9,852 nt of DNA from CBDUMN01 sp965368335 (GCA_965368335.1 CBDUMN010000116.1:1-9852); one strand, 5' to 3'. Positions 1 through 5,423 are shown, counted from the stretch's first letter. Numbers and translations are program-made. The notes: a model not told the origin generated them from the letters alone.

Positions 1-934
1 GGCGGGAGCCTATTTGCGTAAGCTGCGCTCCATCGTGCGCTACCTGGAAACCTGTGACGGCAATATGGATGAAGGTTCCATGCGGTGTGACGCCAACGTC
101 TCCGTTCGTCCCGTGGGGGCGGATGAGTTGCGCACCCGTTGCGAGATTAAAAACGTTAACTCGGTGCGTTTTGTTATGCAGGCCATTGAGTATGAGGCGC
201 AGCGTCACGTTGAGCTTTATGAAGAAGGTCAAGAGCCCGTTCAGGAAACCCGGTTGTTCGATTCCAACAATGGAACGACCCGCTCCATGCGCTCCAAAGA
301 ACATGCCCACGATTATCGCTATTTCCCCGAGCCTGATCTGTTGCCGCTCGATTTGACCGACGAGTATATCGAGAAGATTAGAGCGACGCTGCCTGAACTG
401 CCCGATGAACGCCGGGAGCGCTATGTAAACGATTTTGGCCTCTCGCCTATCGATGCGGGTGTCTTGGTGGCGGAGAAAGAAAACGCAGCCTATTTCGAAG
501 CTGTTGCCGAGGGGCGGGACGCCAAGATGGCGGCCAACTGGGTCACGACCAATTTGTTTGGGGCGCTCAACAAAATCGGCAAGTCCATTTCCGAAAGCCC
601 GGTGAGCGCAGCCGATCTCGGCAAGCTGCTCGATCTCATTTCCAACGACACCATTTCCGGTCGGATTGCCAAAGATGTGTTTGAGGAGATGATCGAGAAC
701 GGCGGCGACCCGGAAAAGATTGTCGAAGAAAAGGGCCTGAAGCAGATCACCGATACCGGGGCGATTGAAGGAATTATCGACGATATCATCGCCAACAACC
801 CGGACCAGGTGGCTCAGTTCCAGGGCGGCAATGAAAAGATTATTGGCTGGTTCGTCGGCCAAGTGATGAAAGCTTCGCAAGGCAAGGCCAATCCGGGAGT
901 GGTCAATAAGATGCTGAAAGAGAAGCTTTCCTGA
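1..934 (+). CDS. gatB: Asp-tRNA(Asn)/Glu-tRNA(Gln) amidotransferase subunit B, 3' part
   Basis: GatB is the subunit of the GatCAB amidotransferase that binds and activates the mischarged tRNA, converting Glu-tRNA(Gln) and Asp-tRNA(Asn) to the amidated forms in the cytoplasm. The reading frame is open from base 2, with no start in the window, so the gene is cut by the window edge. About 310 residues of a protein usually near 480-500 are present. They include the conserved core segment CDGNMDEGSMRCDANVSVRP, the following CEIKNVNS and HDYRYFPEPDLLPL motifs, and the C-terminal YqeY-like tRNA-binding tail ending in ANPGVVNKMLKEKLS. The TTG at 14 lies inside the conserved core and is not a start. 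The stop at 932-934 is followed by an intrinsic terminator, so gatB ends its transcription unit here. Family identification is very secure. Confidence 0.97.
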   Translation, partial: AGAYLRKLRSIVRYLETCDGNMDEGSMRCDANVSVRPVGADELRTRCEIKNVNSVRFVMQAIEYEAQRHVELYEEGQEPVQETRLFDSNNGTTRSMRSKEHAHDYRYFPEPDLLPLDLTDEYIEKIRATLPELPDERRERYVNDFGLSPIDAGVLVAEKENAAYFEAVAEGRDAKMAANWVTTNLFGALNKIGKSISESPVSAADLGKLLDLISNDTISGRIAKDVFEEMIENGGDPEKIVEEKGLKQITDTGAIEGIIDDIIANNPDQVAQFQGGNEKIIGWFVGQVMKASQGKANPGVVNKMLKEKLS

Positions 935-954
935 TAGCTGGGCTTTGAATAACG

Positions 955-990
955 AAAAAATGGCGGCGTTTCAATGCGCCGCCGTTTTTT
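955..990 (+). terminator. Rho-independent terminator of gatB
   Basis: A 7-bp GC stem (GGCGGCG at 962-968 with CGCCGCC at 977-983) encloses an 8-nt loop. It is flanked by an A-run at 955-960 and followed by G and six T at 985-990. It begins about 20 nt after the gatB stop. The A/T flanks make it potentially bidirectional, but no minus-strand gene ends here. Confidence 0.93.
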
Positions 991-1073
991 ATTGAAATAT
1001 TGTCCTTTTGCCTTGCCCGCCCTGATTGTGTTGGTAGGCTGTATGGAACGAAAACAACGCTCGGTGGGAGAAA

Positions 1074-1751
1074 ATGTACCGGGTTAATGATCGACTGAGG
1101 GCGCTGAGGGCTGCGGCCGGTTTCAAGACGGCCAAAGAGTTCTCCGATACTCACGGTTTTGCTCAGCAGACTTATAGCGCGCACGAAAGAGGTGCGGAGG
1201 CTGGCGGGCGCGGATTAAAAAGGGCTGTTGCTGAAGTCTATATATCCTGCCTGTCCCAAAAATTGCCTGGTGCGACGGTGGAATGGCTGCTTTATGGCGA
1301 GGGACGTTCTCCTCTAGGAAAAGCAACTGCTGCCTTTATGCCAAAAGGACTGTCTGAAGATGCGGTTCCCTATTGGCATGGCGAGACAGCCGGAGCGCCA
1401 GATAAACCAGCCAAAGATTCGATTATTGATGCGCTTTATCCTGGGCGGACCAATGCCGATATTTGGTCGGTTGAAACTTCAGCAATGAATATGGAAGGGG
1501 TTTTGCCCGGCGATCTGATTATCACCGATCTTGGATTATCGGCAAAAGACGGTGATATGGTGCTCGCTCAACAAACCGACCAGAGGACGGGTAAAACACA
1601 AACCCTTCTGCGCCGTTATGCCCCACCGTTTCTTCTGGCGCGTTCCACAGACTGCAGATTTGACAAACCCATAATCGTTGATGAGGCGGAGGTTATTATT
1701 CTTGCTGTTGTGGTTGGGAAGGTGGGGTGGCTGAGAAAACAACAAAAATGA
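1074..1751 (+). CDS. CI/LexA-like HTH regulator with a degenerate S24 peptidase domain
   Basis: This 225-residue protein has the layout of phage CI-like and LexA-like repressors. Residues about 5-60 form an XRE-type helix-turn-helix (DRLRALRAAAGF...QQTYSAHERG). Residues about 130-215 resemble a LexA/UmuD S24 fold (SAMNMEGVLPGDLIITD, then GDMVLAQQ and TLLRRY). In active members a Ser in the 'SM...GD' motif and a downstream Lys form the catalytic dyad. Here Ala137 sits at the Ser position, with Ser136 one residue earlier, and Leu179/Arg180 occupy the Lys position, so self-cleavage looks lost. The ATG at 1074 is preceded by a good ribosome site, GGTGGGAG at 1063-1070. It is transcribed independently of gatB, after that gene's terminator. 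It is probably a transcriptional repressor; the target genes are unknown. It could be a domesticated prophage repressor. Confidence 0.85.
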   Translation: MYRVNDRLRALRAAAGFKTAKEFSDTHGFAQQTYSAHERGAEAGGRGLKRAVAEVYISCLSQKLPGATVEWLLYGEGRSPLGKATAAFMPKGLSEDAVPYWHGETAGAPDKPAKDSIIDALYPGRTNADIWSVETSAMNMEGVLPGDLIITDLGLSAKDGDMVLAQQTDQRTGKTQTLLRRYAPPFLLARSTDCRFDKPIIVDEAEVIILAVVVGKVGWLRKQQK

Positions 1752-1755
1752 CAAT

Positions 1756-1782
1756 AAAAAACAACTAAAGAGGGTGTTTTTT
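1756..1782. repeat. AT-rich inverted repeat after the S24-like regulator
   Basis: AAAAAACA (1756-1763) is an exact inverted partner of TGTTTTTT (1775-1782) across an 11-nt spacer. It starts 5 nt after the stop of the preceding gene. It could be a weak terminator ending in a T-run or an operator in front of the next regulator gene; the sequence alone does not decide. Confidence 0.4.
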
Positions 1783-1793
1783 GTAAAAATGCA

Positions 1794-1822
1794 GTGTTAG
1801 AGGTGGGTTTGTGTAGTATAAA
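1794..1822 (+). promoter_or_regulatory. Possible promoter of the XRE regulator
   Basis: TATAAA at 1817-1822 is a reasonable -10 hexamer in an AT-rich gap. The hexamer 17 nt upstream (GTGTTA, 1794-1799) is a poor -35. This is only a candidate. Confidence 0.25.
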
Positions 1823-1856
1823 TGGATGAAATGCACCTATGGAGGGATTTTTATCC

Positions 1857-2240
1857 ATGTCCATTAAAAGGCGGCGACAGAATGGGCCGCATCCTACGGA
1901 TGTCTATGTGGGAAACCGATTGCGAAAGCTACGGATTCTAAAAGGGGTGAGTCAAAAAGATTTGGCTGAACGATTGGGGATTTCGTTTCAGCAAATCCAA
2001 AAATATGAGCGTGGTTCAAATCGGATTGGCGCCAGTCGGCTTTGGGCCCTTGGGAGCGCCTTGGAAACCCCCATTTCCTATTTCTTTGCCGGTTTAGAGG
2101 GAAAACACGATACGCGCCCCGCCAATTTGGAAGTTGATCGCGAAACACTTGAGCTGGCCGCTTCGTTGCATAAAGCCAACCCGGCAATTGCCAGATCGGT
2201 TAAGGAACTCTTGAAAAAACTGGAAGAGGTTCTTCCTTAA
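1857..2240 (+). CDS. XRE-family (Cro/CI-type) transcriptional regulator
   Basis: This is a 127-residue single-domain regulator. Residues about 18-78 form a canonical XRE helix-turn-helix: VGNRLRKLRILKGVSQKDLAERLGISFQQIQKYERG, followed by RIGASRLWALGSALETPISYFF. The C-terminal third is a charged helical tail (SLHKANPAIARSVKELLKKLEEV) that may serve dimerisation. The PHPTDVYVG lead-in and QQIQKYERG signature are typical of small alphaproteobacterial XRE proteins encoded on chromosomes. The ATG at 1857 is chosen because GGAGGG (1841-1846) lies upstream of it. The in-frame ATG at 1839 overlaps that ribosome site and would add only six residues. It is separated by about 105 nt from the preceding regulator and converges with the small minus-strand ORF that follows. 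Its regulon cannot be read from the sequence. Confidence 0.92.
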   Translation: MSIKRRRQNGPHPTDVYVGNRLRKLRILKGVSQKDLAERLGISFQQIQKYERGSNRIGASRLWALGSALETPISYFFAGLEGKHDTRPANLEVDRETLELAASLHKANPAIARSVKELLKKLEEVLP

Positions 2241-2275
2241 GTGCAGCGCTCCAAAAACAACTTGGTGAATGGAGG

Positions 2276-2491
2276 CTAGAGATCTTCGTGGGACATGGTG
2301 CGTCCCTGTTCAGTGATGGTTGTTTTCTGGAAGCCGGCTCCGAATATGGAGCGTTTGATCCATCCTTTTTTTTCACACTCTTCCAACGTTCGTTCCAAAA
2401 TAGTGCCCTTGATGTCTTCGGCTATGGCGATATCACCCGACATAACGAGCAATTCAAGGAGTAGGCGTTGTTGAGGGAGGATGTCGCTCAT
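2276..2491 (-). CDS. Small hypothetical protein, winged-helix-like
   Basis: This 71-residue ORF is not assigned to a named family. The arrangement of a helix with an ERTLEECEKKGWIKRS segment followed by TTITEQGR resembles the recognition helix and wing of small winged-helix proteins (the 'L...L..KGWI......G...ITE.GR' pattern). It may therefore bind nucleic acid or protein. The ATG at 2491 has only a weak upstream ribosome site. The codon pattern and the coherent protein favour a real gene over a shadow ORF. It converges with the XRE gene, leaving 35 nt between the stops. Function is unknown. Confidence 0.6.
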   Translation of the reverse strand: MSDILPQQRLLLELLVMSGDIAIAEDIKGTILERTLEECEKKGWIKRSIFGAGFQKTTITEQGRTMSHEDL

Positions 2492-2692
2492 GATCTGATT
2501 CTCATTAATCCCAAATTCTTTTTTTCAGGCTTTATGCAATCCCATAAAACAGCTGTTAGTTGCACGTTATCGCATTGTTATTATTCTAGAAAGAACTAAG
2601 TGCTTTTGGGCGATGCAGCAATGCGCTTGACGAACAAATAATCTGTGTTGAGCTTGAACGATCACGGCCGCGGCTTTTCAGCCATGCTTTGC
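2492..2692. other. Intergenic region between two minus-strand genes
   Basis: This 201-nt stretch has no convincing gene. It contains a perfect 10-bp palindrome, AACAGCTGTT (2548-2557), that could be an operator for the small minus-strand gene. Near the end of the thiamine-binding gene lies a short GGCT/AGCC hairpin without a T-run. I see no tRNA or clear small RNA in it. Confidence 0.5.
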
Positions 2693-2995
2693 CTATCCTA
2701 GCTTTGCCTCAACGCTGGCGACTTTATCCTCCAGGCTTTGGTCCTTATCGGTGCGAGTGGCCATTTTGATGATCGAGGTGACGCGGGGAGCTCCTAGCTT
2801 GTGCATCTCCTCGTGGCAGGCTTTGACCGCCGCCATGACATCTTCCCATTCGCCCTCGATATTGGTGCCGTAGGCATGCAGGGTGTTTTTAATCCCACGG
2901 GCATCGAGGATTTTCTGGCAGGCGGCCACATAGGGCGATAGTGATACGCCATCCACTTGGGGAACAACGCACAAATCCATTAAAATCTTCATCAT
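2693..2995 (-). CDS. Thiamine-binding protein, MTH1187/YkoF-like family (DUF77)
   Basis: This 100-residue protein matches the small ferredoxin-like thiamine-binding family (PF01910; MTH1187 / YBL001C). The conserved features are MMKILMDLCVVPQVDG at the N-terminus, SLSPYVAACQKIL, the HAYGTNIEGEWEDVM segment, and GAPRVTSIIKMATRTD in the last strand. Members bind thiamine or related ligands as oligomers in the cytoplasm; their exact role is often unclear. The start is placed at the ATG at 2995 because AGGAG lies five bases upstream. The next ATG at 2992 is nearly as good. A longer frame reaching 3058 begins with unrelated residues and lacks a ribosome site. It stands alone and is not obviously part of a thiamine operon. 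Confidence 0.9.
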   Translation of the reverse strand: MMKILMDLCVVPQVDGVSLSPYVAACQKILDARGIKNTLHAYGTNIEGEWEDVMAAVKACHEEMHKLGAPRVTSIIKMATRTDKDQSLEDKVASVEAKLG

Positions 2996-3033
2996 CGGGT
3001 CTCCTGCTGTGGTTCGCCTTCTCAGAAATGGAA

Positions 3034-3058
3034 ATTGTATGAGAGTGCGAACTGTCAA
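3034..3058 (-). promoter_or_regulatory. Possible promoter of the thiamine-binding gene
   Basis: On the minus strand a perfect TTGACA (3053-3058) and a good TACAAT (3034-3039) lie upstream of the gene. The 13-nt spacer is shorter than the 16-18 nt normally needed, so the pair may not act as one promoter. Confidence 0.35.
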
Positions 3059-3170
3059 AAAGCGCCAATTTCCTGGCGCAAAACGGTATATCCCTGCGCC
3101 ATTCTGTGTGTGGGCACAGTAAAATGTTCGCGCATCATACAGTTTGAAGTAATTGAGAATAAAGGAAAAA

Positions 3171-3223
3171 TGGCGGACAGGGAGTCCGCAATGACACCAA
3201 GATTGGCGGAGGGGAAGTCCTCA
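3171..3223 (-). repeat. Tandem tRNA-Ser 3'-end-like sequences, candidate attachment site
   Basis: Two 20-nt copies start 33 nt apart: TGGCGGACAGGGAGTCCGCA (3171-3190) and TGGCGGAGGGGAAGTCCTCA (3204-3223). They match at 16 of 20 positions. On the minus strand they end in GACTCCCTGTCCGCCA and GACTTCCCCTCCGCCA. That is the form expected for the 3' half of a T-stem, the 3' acceptor strand and CCA of a serine tRNA starting GGACAGG or GGAGGGG. No tRNA body precedes them, so this is not a functional tRNA. A tRNA 3'-end copy without the gene is the usual scar at the distal end of an integrated element. The copy nearest the chromosome is followed on the minus strand by a T-run. Confidence 0.55.
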
Positions 3224-3275
3224 TAACCAGTTGTTTTAGCGGTATTTTTATAGTGTGCCGTTTTGGTGGTGATTT

Positions 3276-3298
3276 TCAGCCCATACCTCAGCCCATAC
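3276..3298. repeat. Tandem 11-bp direct repeat, possible recombinase arm site
   Basis: TCAGCCCATAC occurs at 3276-3286 and again at 3288-3298, a 12-bp period. It lies between the tRNA-like scar and the excisionase-like gene, where arm-type integrase or Xis sites are expected. The 348-nt gap 2996-3343 otherwise holds the scar, the candidate thiamine-gene promoter and no convincing gene. Confidence 0.6.
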
Positions 3299-3343
3299 TT
3301 TGATCGCTTCCATAGTGATACGAACAACGGCGAACGGGAGAGG

Positions 3344-3871
3344 TCAGACGGTCTCCGTCAGGCGACGGACCGACGCACGTTTGATCAATGTGCGTGTGCC
3401 GATCTTAACAGAGCCAAGCTCGTTTGTCTTGATCAGGTCGTAGAGCTTGGTGCGCCCGATCCCCAGAAGCGCCATTGTATCTTTCACCGACAGCAGTTCG
3501 GCTTCGGGATGGATGGTTGGTTTCTCAGGCTCCGACGCGGGCTGGAGCGCTTCACGTGGCTGTGGCGCTGCCCCGACCGGTACCACGCAGTGCAACAGGT
3601 AGGTCAGGAGCTGACAGCCGAAAAAGGCGATATGGTTGTCACCAACCAACAGGTACGCGATCTCTCCCCGCGTGCGGAGTATCTCAAGCTCCGTCTCAGG
3701 GATGTTCAAAATCTTCACGGCCTCTTTTGTGTCGTAGCGCCGATAGAGCGCCACCTGCATGTCCCGCGCCATCTCGCGGAGCGTCGAGAGCGAGTTGGCA
3801 TCGCTGAGTGGATGCAGGAGGTTTTTGTCGGCGTCGGTCATGGCGGGCTGTGGTCTATCCTTCATATGCAT
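3344..3871 (-). CDS. Excisionase-like protein with two helix-turn-helix segments
   Basis: The frame codes for about 175 residues from the ATG at 3871; an in-frame GTG at 3883 and an ATG at 3865 are alternatives, none with a strong ribosome site. In numbering from the GTG, residues 128-179 (AELLSVKDTMALLGIGRTKLYDLI...GSVKIGTRTLIKRASVRRL) are a clear excisionase/MerR-like HTH_17 domain, of the kind that binds att DNA or acts as AlpA-type activator. Residues about 47-97 (YRRYDTKEAVKILNIPETELEILRTRGEIAYLLVGDNHIAFFGCQLLTYLL) look like a second, more diverged copy. They are joined by a Pro/Ala/Glu-rich linker near 105-127. Typical Xis proteins are under 100 residues, so the double arrangement is longer than usual. 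It is transcribed toward the att-like site and diverges from the antitoxin-like gene. The likely role is directing excision or regulating the island. Confidence 0.75.
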   Translation of the reverse strand: MHMKDRPQPAMTDADKNLLHPLSDANSLSTLREMARDMQVALYRRYDTKEAVKILNIPETELEILRTRGEIAYLLVGDNHIAFFGCQLLTYLLHCVVPVGAAPQPREALQPASEPEKPTIHPEAELLSVKDTMALLGIGRTKLYDLIKTNELGSVKIGTRTLIKRASVRRLTETV

Positions 3872-3917
3872 ACGAGTGCACACTGTAGACCAGCCACACG
3901 AATGACGGGATAAAAAA

Positions 3918-3947
3918 TGCAGGATTGGTGCAGGATTGGTTTATACT
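3918..3947 (+). promoter_or_regulatory. Tandem repeat next to the -10 of the antitoxin-like gene
   Basis: TGCAGGATTGG is repeated exactly at 3918-3928 and 3929-3939, directly followed by a good -10 hexamer TATACT at 3942-3947. The next gene's ATG is at 3954, seven bases after the -10, so the transcript is probably leaderless. The repeat occupies the -35 region, where a repressor or activator would act. Confidence 0.55.
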
Positions 3948-3953
3948 GCGAGC

Positions 3954-4196
3954 ATGAACAAGCAACTCGAACAGGCCATCGCAACTGCAACACGCCACCT
4001 ATCCGATGAAGGGCAAAACCAGCTTGCCAGCTTCATTCTGACGGAGGCCAAGCGTCTCTCTATTTTACAAGGCATAGCCGATGCCGATGCTGGTAGGCTC
4101 ATTCCACATGAAGACGTGAAGGCTTGGGCCGAAAGCTTGGGGACAGAAAATGAACTGCCGCCACCGCACCCAAAAAAATCCGGTGAGCAGTCATAG
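3954..4196 (+). CDS. Antitoxin-like protein without adjacent toxin
   Basis: This is an 80-residue acidic, helical protein. The segment GIADADAGRLIPHEDVKAWAESLG closely resembles the C-terminal toxin-neutralising part of RelB/Phd/CopG-type antitoxins (commonly 'xxADxxAGRxxxHEEVxxxl'). The N-terminal 45 residues do not show a motif I can name. The start at 3954 is preferred over the TTG at 3936, which lies inside the promoter repeat. No ribosome site is visible, consistent with leaderless translation. The next gene is a separate parD with its own upstream region about 80 nt downstream, so this is an orphan antitoxin, a regulator, or a remnant of another toxin-antitoxin module. The family assignment is moderate. 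Confidence 0.65.
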   Translation: MNKQLEQAIATATRHLSDEGQNQLASFILTEAKRLSILQGIADADAGRLIPHEDVKAWAESLGTENELPPPHPKKSGEQS

Positions 4197-4220
4197 TTCA
4201 GGGCGCAAGACCTTCACCGT

Positions 4221-4245
4221 GGCATGGGATATGCCTATCTGATAG
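4221..4245 (+). promoter_or_regulatory. Palindromes upstream of parD, candidate operator
   Basis: GGCAT (4221-4225) and ATGCC (4231-4235) form a 5-bp inverted repeat. It overlaps the adjoining CTATCTGATAG (4235-4245), a perfect palindrome around one base. Both lie about 30-55 nt before the parD start, where ParD or ParDE complexes usually repress their own promoter. Confidence 0.4.
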
Positions 4246-4275
4246 ACTGAGACCACACGATAAAGGAAATACAGC

Positions 4276-4512
4276 ATGTCCATCACCCTTACGCCCGAAC
4301 TGGAAAAGCGCATTGAAGAGAAAGTGAAGTCCGGTGCATACCGCTCTTCCGATGAGGCTTTGTCCGAGGCGGTGCAATTGCTGGATGAACGGGATCGCAA
4401 GCTCGAATCCTTGCGCGCGGATATCGCTGCGGGCGAGGCAAGCGGTGAACCCATCGACGGCGATATTGTCTTTTCCGAACTCCGCAAAGAGTTGGCGCAA
4501 CAGAGCCACTAA
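4276..4512 (+). CDS. parD: ParD-family antitoxin of a type II toxin-antitoxin pair
   Basis: This is a 78-residue protein. Residues 1-42 (MSITLTPELEKRIEEKVKSGAYRSSDEALSEAVQLLDERD) are the ribbon-helix-helix DNA-binding domain in its usual ParD form, with the 'SG.Y.S.sE.l.eal.lL..r' pattern. Residues about 45-78 are the flexible toxin-binding tail. ParD dimers bind and neutralise ParE and repress the operon through upstream palindromes, which are present here. The start is supported by AAGGAA upstream. The toxin gene follows 11 nt after the stop, giving a standard antitoxin-first operon. Family assignment is secure. Confidence 0.93.
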   Translation: MSITLTPELEKRIEEKVKSGAYRSSDEALSEAVQLLDERDRKLESLRADIAAGEASGEPIDGDIVFSELRKELAQQSH

Positions 4513-4523
4513 GCACGCGCACC

Positions 4524-4811
4524 ATGGCACACCTTACATTCAGGCCGCTTGCACGGGCTGACTTGCGCAACATCGCCCTTTACATCAACGAACACAATCC
4601 TGGTAGAGGCACAGCCTACGTGGATGAAATGGAGCGTTCGTTCCATTTATATGCAGAGAACCCGGATATGGGCCGTGCACGTTCCGATATTTCAGACGGC
4701 CTCCGCAGCTTCCCCTTTGGCAACTACGTCGTTTTTTATCGTCCAGCACAAAACGGGATTGTGATTGTGCGTGTGTTGCATGCGGCACGGAACATTGAAG
4801 CTGAGATGTAA
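4524..4811 (+). CDS. parE: ParE/RelE-superfamily toxin
   Basis: This 95-residue protein has the ParE fold signatures: LTFRPLARADLRNIALYINEHNP at the N-terminus, FHLYAENPDMGRARSDISDGLRSFPFGNYVVFYRP in the middle, and IVIVRVLHAARNIEAEM at the end. ParE toxins inhibit DNA gyrase, whereas the related RelE group cleaves ribosome-bound mRNA. The pairing with a ParD antitoxin and the 'R.l.HgaRd'-like end favour ParE. Length is normal and the frame is intact, so the module is probably active. The weak ribosome site suggests coupling to parD translation. It should stabilise the island by post-segregational killing; a role in phage defence is possible but not shown. Confidence 0.93.
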   Translation: MAHLTFRPLARADLRNIALYINEHNPGRGTAYVDEMERSFHLYAENPDMGRARSDISDGLRSFPFGNYVVFYRPAQNGIVIVRVLHAARNIEAEM

Positions 4812-4857
4812 TCCGCATTGCCCAGAGAATAAGGCGTGAACGACACCCCGCATTGAC

Positions 4858-4930
4858 GCAGGCCTGACCGCAGCCGTAAAGGATTTGCCCCTTCGGGTTC
4901 CTCCGTGACGGTGCGGTTTCTTTGGCCTGC
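4858..4930 (+). ncRNA. Strongly structured 73-nt intergenic element (RNA leader or DNA hairpin)
   Basis: A single nested hairpin can be drawn by eye. From the base up: GCAGGCC (4858-4864) with GGCCTGC (4924-4930); ACCGCA (4867-4872) with TGCGGT (4912-4917); CCGT (4874-4877) with ACGG (4908-4911); AGGA (4880-4883) with TCCT (4899-4902); CCC (4888-4890) with GGG (4895-4897). That makes 24 base pairs in register with small internal loops. It ends 38 nt before the start of the next gene and lies 46 nt after parE. It could be a structured 5' leader, a small RNA, or a DNA cruciform or protein-binding site. I do not recognise it as a named RNA class. It has no T-run, so it is not a simple terminator. 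Confidence 0.5.
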
Positions 4931-4968
4931 GGGCGCGGGGGTGTTCGTATTCACTAACCCCTATTCCC

Positions 4969-5352
4969 ATGACCAATACACGAACCCTCACCCAACGGAC
5001 TGATGCCAAACTGCGCAGCATTCTCAAAGACATCCACCGCAATGAACCCGGCACGATACGCGCCGCCGTTGCGGAAGAAGCGCTCGACCGCGAAGACATC
5101 GCCATGTTCTTTGACGACTTGCAATGTAACGGCTGTGTCAGCGGCATGGTTGGCTGCCTCGCGTACTACATCGACACACATGCATTCTTCGACGACCACT
5201 ACGAAGAGATCGAAGAACTGCGCGAAGAGTATGAAACCAGCACGGGTAAAGCCGTCCGCATCCGTGGTGATCTCAAAAATTACCTCGCATGGTTTGCGTT
5301 CGAGGAAACGGCCTACCGTATGGCATGGGATGAGCTGGGGCTGAAAATCTGA
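4969..5352 (+). CDS. Small acidic protein, probably DUF7222 family
   Basis: This is a 127-residue protein. The central part (ALDREDIAMFFDDLQCNGCVSGMVGCLAYYIDTHAFFDDHYEEIEELREEYE) and the end (GDLKNYLAWFAFEETAYRMAWDELGL) match a family I know from plasmids and islands, often annotated as DUF7222; I recall the family name with moderate certainty. It is acidic, with no transmembrane or secretion signal. Acidic small proteins of this kind often neighbour anti-restriction genes on plasmids, but no function is established. The ATG at 4969 lacks a purine-rich ribosome site (it is preceded by CCCCTATTCCC), like the DUF3768 gene after it. The upstream region holds the structured element. The end of the gene contributes to a hairpin over its stop codon. 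Confidence 0.8.
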   Translation: MTNTRTLTQRTDAKLRSILKDIHRNEPGTIRAAVAEEALDREDIAMFFDDLQCNGCVSGMVGCLAYYIDTHAFFDDHYEEIEELREEYETSTGKAVRIRGDLKNYLAWFAFEETAYRMAWDELGLKI

Positions 5353-5364
5353 ACCAGCTCCAGC
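5334..5364 (+). terminator. Hairpin spanning the stop codon, weak terminator or stabiliser
   Basis: GCTGGGGCTG (5334-5343) pairs with CAGCTCCAGC (5355-5364) over ten positions, with one G-T wobble and an 11-nt loop that contains the TGA stop. Only three T follow, so termination would be partial; it could instead protect the mRNA 3' end. Confidence 0.4.
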
Positions 5365-5380
5365 TTTGCCTCGCACCCAT

Positions 5381-5403
5381 GACCGCCACGGCTTAAGGTG
5401 GTC
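5381..5403 (+). repeat. Intergenic hairpin
   Basis: GACCGCC (5381-5387) pairs with GGTGGTC (5397-5403), 7 bp with one G-T pair and a 9-nt loop. It lies 20 nt before the next start codon, where a ribosome site would be expected, so it may influence translation of the DUF3768 gene. Confidence 0.35.
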
Positions 5404-5423
5404 TTCATTAAATCCCATTCATC

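Noticed and set aside
3171..3223. A functional tRNA gene at the tRNA-like sequences
   Set aside because: Only 3'-end segments are visible. No D-arm or anticodon arm could be placed on either strand.
3055..3327. 90-residue minus-strand frame with a KYGLRYGLK repeat over the att-like region
   Set aside because: It has no ribosome site and no family resemblance, and it runs through the tandem repeat and the two tRNA-like scars. It is more likely non-coding.
3263..3913. Long plus-strand frame opposite the excisionase-like gene
   Set aside because: It is an antisense shadow. Its translation is Arg/His-rich with no domain, while the minus-strand frame gives a clear HTH protein.
4811..4968. Integron attC site at the structured element
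   Set aside because: The pairing is long enough, but I could not find the required RYYYAAC / GTTRRRY boxes at its ends, and no cassette array pattern follows.
4692..5147. Minus-strand frame over parE and the structured element
   Set aside because: It overlaps two well-supported plus-strand genes and the translation is low in recognisable structure.
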